A stretch of 5,561 bases of DNA from Eubacteriales Family XIII. Incertae Sedis bacterium. Lineage in GTDB: Bacteria > Bacillota > Clostridia > Peptostreptococcales > Anaerovoracaceae. The stretch lies in the NCBI GenBank assembly GCA_031263335.1, contig JAISGB010000278.1:1-5561 (forward strand), read 5' to 3'. The notes under the pieces were generated by a model. It was given only the letters and a program-made list of their open reading frames with translations, was not told where the DNA came from and did no database searches. Below are positions 4,281-5,561 of this stretch, one piece after another. Positions within the stretch are counted from its first letter, which is position 1, and every line of letters starts with the position of its first letter. Both the position numbers and the translations under genes were made by a program.

Positions 4281-5561
4281 ATGAAAATTACCGGAAAAAT
4301 CTTCGCTCTTCCGATGTGCGTGATGATGATTGCTTCGGCGTTATTGCTGTGCGCCCCGATTGTCAATGCCGAACCGCAAACCACGATAACCGTTGACAGC
4401 AAAGAGCGCGATGTTGTCTTGGTCATTGATACATCCGGGAGTATGTCCGGTGGTTGGTATTCGTCAAGCGATTCTCCGATGGAGTATGCAAAAACGGCAG
4501 CGCTTAACTTTGTCACAAAGACATTTGATAAAACCTCAAATACGCGCATCGCTCTCGTGACGCTGAACACCGCCTCAACAACAGAATGCGGACTGACAAA
4601 AAACAAGCCCGAACTCGAAACCGCCATCAATTCTCTTTACGCTCACGGCGGAACAAATATTGATGACGCGCTTAAAACAGCGGATTCAATCCTTGCGGGT
4701 TCAGCCGCACCCGTAAAAGCGATTGTGCTTATGAGCGACGGCTTGCCTGAAGATGGTTCAAGTTATGTCGGTGACGACGCACAATACGCATCAACCGAAT
4801 ACGGCGCACAGGCATCTTACGCCTCGGCGGTTTACAGGACTGCTGTGCCGATGAAAACAACGTATGATGTCTACACGCTCGGGTTCTTTCACAGTCTTAC
4901 CGATACGGAGTTAAAACTCGGCAGACAACTGTTGACGGACATTGCTTCCGATCCCAAAAACTATTATGATGTGGTTGACCCGGATAAACTCGACTTTGCG
5001 TTTGGCGAAATAATAGAAGAAATCATTGAAGAAACAGAACCGCCGATTATTATTATTCCCGGCATAATGGGGAGCAGACTGTTTGGCAAAATTGGATTTG
5101 GATGGAACTCACAAGTGTGGCCGCCATATGCATTGCCTGATGATACCTTGGGGCAAATATGGTATGTTGGAAGCAAAGCCATTACCAATGGATTGGATCT
5201 GTTCGATGTTTATAAAAGCTTGGGTGACGCAGTTAAAGCAAGCAACACTCTATATATTCGTCCTATGCAAAATCAGCAAGACTTGCAGAAAGACGACAGT
5301 GGTGATTGGGAGAAAAACAGCCAAAGCCGTGAATACGGCGCGTTGGGGACGTACAAAAACCTGACGGATAAGCTGTGCGAAGCGTTTCCCGGACGTGAAA
5401 TATATTTTTTCTCATATGATTTCAGGGAAGATATTGCGGTAACAGCCCAAAAATTACAAAACGAAATAGATTCTTTAGCTGTTGATTATGTCGATTTGGT
5501 TTGCCACAGCATGGGCGGACTGGTTGCCGAGCAATACTATTCCCAAAATGAGTCTTCACAT
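4281..5561 (+). CDS. Secreted VWA domain and LCAT-like lipase/acyltransferase fusion (3' partial)
   Basis: The frame runs 427 codons from ATG 4281 to the window edge without a stop, so the 3' end is missing. Residues 1-30 are a typical signal peptide: Lys2 and Lys6, a hydrophobic core, and VNA before a predicted cleavage at 30/31. Residues ~43-245 are a von Willebrand factor A domain with a full metal-ion-dependent adhesion site: DTSGS (50-54), GGTNI (123-127, Thr125) and MSDG (151-154, Asp153). An acidic hinge (243-253) leads into an alpha/beta-hydrolase domain of the lecithin:cholesterol acyltransferase type. It begins IIIIPGIMGSRL (256-267), includes a YDFRED block (379-384) resembling the family's YDWR, and has the nucleophile elbow CHSMGG (408-413) with Ser410 as the likely nucleophile. 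Cys408 replaces the common Gly. The catalytic Asp and His should lie beyond the edge. The protein is probably extracellular or wall-associated, with VWA binding a surface or protein ligand and the hydrolase acting on lipid or acyl esters; the substrate is unknown. GC content is lower than in the upstream genes. Confidence 0.88.
   Translation, partial: MKITGKIFALPMCVMMIASALLLCAPIVNAEPQTTITVDSKERDVVLVIDTSGSMSGGWYSSSDSPMEYAKTAALNFVTKTFDKTSNTRIALVTLNTASTTECGLTKNKPELETAINSLYAHGGTNIDDALKTADSILAGSAAPVKAIVLMSDGLPEDGSSYVGDDAQYASTEYGAQASYASAVYRTAVPMKTTYDVYTLGFFHSLTDTELKLGRQLLTDIASDPKNYYDVVDPDKLDFAFGEIIEEIIEETEPPIIIIPGIMGSRLFGKIGFGWNSQVWPPYALPDDTLGQIWYVGSKAITNGLDLFDVYKSLGDAVKASNTLYIRPMQNQQDLQKDDSGDWEKNSQSREYGALGTYKNLTDKLCEAFPGREIYFFSYDFREDIAVTAQKLQNEIDSLAVDYVDLVCHSMGGLVAEQYYSQNESSH

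Noticed and set aside
4187..4630. Antisense open frame of 147 residues over the start of the VWA-hydrolase gene
   Set aside because: It overlaps the signal peptide and MIDAS region of a convincing plus-strand gene and its product resembles no known family.
5083..5364. Plus-strand open frame of 93 residues
   Set aside because: It is an out-of-frame shadow inside the LCAT-like domain, whose frame stays open from 4281 to the edge with matching family motifs.

Overview
The window most likely comes from an anaerobic Firmicute of the class Clostridia. This rests on the near-perfect Shine-Dalgarno sequences (for example TAAGGAGGTG before the gene at 1810), the zinc-ribbon plus FHA protein type, and the DUF4234-like membrane proteins, which I associate from memory with that group. 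It is inference from protein style, and no species can be named. From 1 to about 4060 the DNA is GC-rich (60-67% in hand-counted 60-base lines). The last gene is clearly poorer in GC (42-50% in similar counts).

Region 1 (2-4062) holds five consecutive plus-strand genes that form a Ser/Thr phosphorylation and FHA-recognition cassette. They are: the C-terminal tail of a protein kinase with its own FHA domain (2-745, its 5' part outside the window); a complete PP2C-family phosphatase (767-1666); a cytosolic zinc-ribbon plus FHA protein (1810-2418); a small DUF4234-like membrane protein (2438-2842); and a larger membrane protein that is a paralogue of the previous one with insertions and a C-terminal FHA domain (2842-4062). 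The simplest reading is that the kinase writes phosphothreonine marks, the phosphatase removes them, and three FHA domains (one on the kinase, one cytosolic, one on the membrane) read them and bring partners together, probably at the membrane. The output of the pathway is not visible. A 143-base gap at 1667-1809 contains a perfect 12-bp inverted repeat enclosing smaller hairpins and may divide the cassette into two transcription units.

Region 2 (4063-4280) is non-coding and carries several consecutive hairpins. It is a candidate terminator followed by a structured leader.

Region 3 (4281 to the end) is a long reading frame with no stop before the window edge. It encodes a secreted protein: signal peptide, a von Willebrand factor A domain with a complete MIDAS metal site, then an LCAT-like alpha/beta-hydrolase domain whose nucleophile elbow lies just before the edge. 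A secreted VWA-lipase fusion beside an FHA/kinase/phosphatase cassette is the most unusual combination here. Whether the two are functionally linked or just adjacent cannot be settled from this window.
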